Source of the DNA: Scybalousia_A sp963540815
GTDB taxonomy: Bacteria > Bacteroidota > Bacteroidia > Bacteroidales > P3
Direction of reading: 5' to 3'
Length of the DNA: 64,000 nucleotides
Assembly (NCBI GenBank): GCA_963540815.1
Contig: CAUTQY010000006.1
Coordinates: forward strand, 1 to 64,000
Shown piece by piece: positions 63,811 to 64,000 of the stretch (position 1 is its first letter; every line of letters begins with the position of its first letter). Below the pieces are notes generated by a model that was not told the DNA's origin, made no database searches, and saw only the letters and a program-made list of their open reading frames with translations. A program made the position numbers and the translations under genes.

Positions 63811-64000
63811 ATGGACATTAAAAAGTTGGTTATATTTTTGGTAACATTTGTTGCTTTCGGAGGGCTTTTTGCTCAAAAACAAAGTCTTACCCAGAAAGCG
63901 GACGAGGCCTTTGATAGCAAACAATATCTGATAGCCGTAGATTTATACGACAAAGCCTATTCAAAGCTAAAAGCCAATAGACAAGAAAAAGACAGAATTC
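63811..64000 (+). CDS. PorE-like protein, start only (TPR/OmpA type IX secretion component)
   Basis: Only the first 63 residues are in the window. They begin with a signal peptide (MDIKKLVIFLVTFVAFGG to LFAQ, residue 22), then QKADEAFDSKQYLIAVDLYD and KAYSKLKANRQEKD, the first tetratricopeptide hairpin of the OmpA-family proteins that in this phylum include PorE, a peptidoglycan anchor of type IX secretion. Without the rest (beta-propeller and OmpA domains) the call rests on the N-terminal pattern alone. Confidence 0.6.
   Translation, partial: MDIKKLVIFLVTFVAFGGLFAQKQSLTQKADEAFDSKQYLIAVDLYDKAYSKLKANRQEKDRI

Noticed and set aside
1..64000. tRNA, rRNA, transposase or prophage genes
   Set aside because: I examined the gaps between genes and found no cloverleaf, rRNA segment, transposase or phage gene.

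Overview
The window is chromosomal DNA of an AT-rich member of the Bacteroidota, most likely of the order Bacteroidales. The signs are: genes of the type IX secretion system (PorT, GldL/PorL, GldM/PorM, GldN/PorN and the start of a PorE-like protein), a secreted protein with a type IX C-terminal sorting domain, TonB-dependent receptors, a DUF4293 protein, and Bacteroidota-type promoters (TTTG, a spacer of about 19 bases, then TAnnTTTG) before many genes. Rubredoxin with superoxide dismutase suggests an anaerobe that tolerates some oxygen. I see no phage, transposase, CRISPR array, rRNA or tRNA.

Layout. 1-2.6 kb: a cobalamin riboswitch in front of a partial multidomain secreted protein ending in a DUF4465-like domain, probably for surface B12 capture. 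2.6-8.1 kb (minus): a COG2509 flavoprotein, PorT, an RluB-type pseudouridine synthase, SufC and an unknown lipoprotein. 8.1-14.5 kb (plus): recX, ileS and a sigma factor/membrane protein/outer-membrane protein cluster. 15-20 kb (minus): C69 dipeptidase, pyrH and a PpiD-like foldase. 20-28 kb: a C-terminal processing protease facing an operon of beta-barrel protein, coaD, S9 peptidase and TonB receptor. 28-33 kb (plus): MATE transporter, DUF4293 protein and a large fibronectin-III type IX substrate, with a tiny Thr-rich lipoprotein on the minus strand. 33-43.3 kb (minus): O-antigen-ligase-like protein, polA, GH2 glycosidase, a thioredoxin-like protein, SDR and meaB. 43.3-44.2 kb: a complex non-coding repeat. 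44.2-49.6 kb: dtd, then gldLMN and a SpoIID-like protein. 49.7-59 kb (minus): YitT, an EF-G paralog, atpEFHA, gamma-carbonic-anhydrase-like protein, rubredoxin, sod and cinA. 59-64 kb (plus): an outer-membrane receptor/ABC exporter/GntR operon and the start of porE.

How it fits together. A large share of the genes serve the envelope: type IX export parts, two of its likely cargo proteins, a periplasmic foldase, secreted peptidases, outer-membrane receptors and a probable envelope-sensing sigma cluster. The B12 riboswitch gene and MeaB (the chaperone of B12-dependent methylmalonyl-CoA mutase) point to a cell that imports and uses B12. Points that most deserve a second look: an EF-G paralog whose catalytic histidine is replaced by phenylalanine; a DNA polymerase I whose proofreading residues look lost; an ATP synthase cluster with only c, b, delta and alpha; gldLMN without gldK/porP; an orphan sufC; and a 283-base repeat with 21-base units in opposite orientations around a hairpin.
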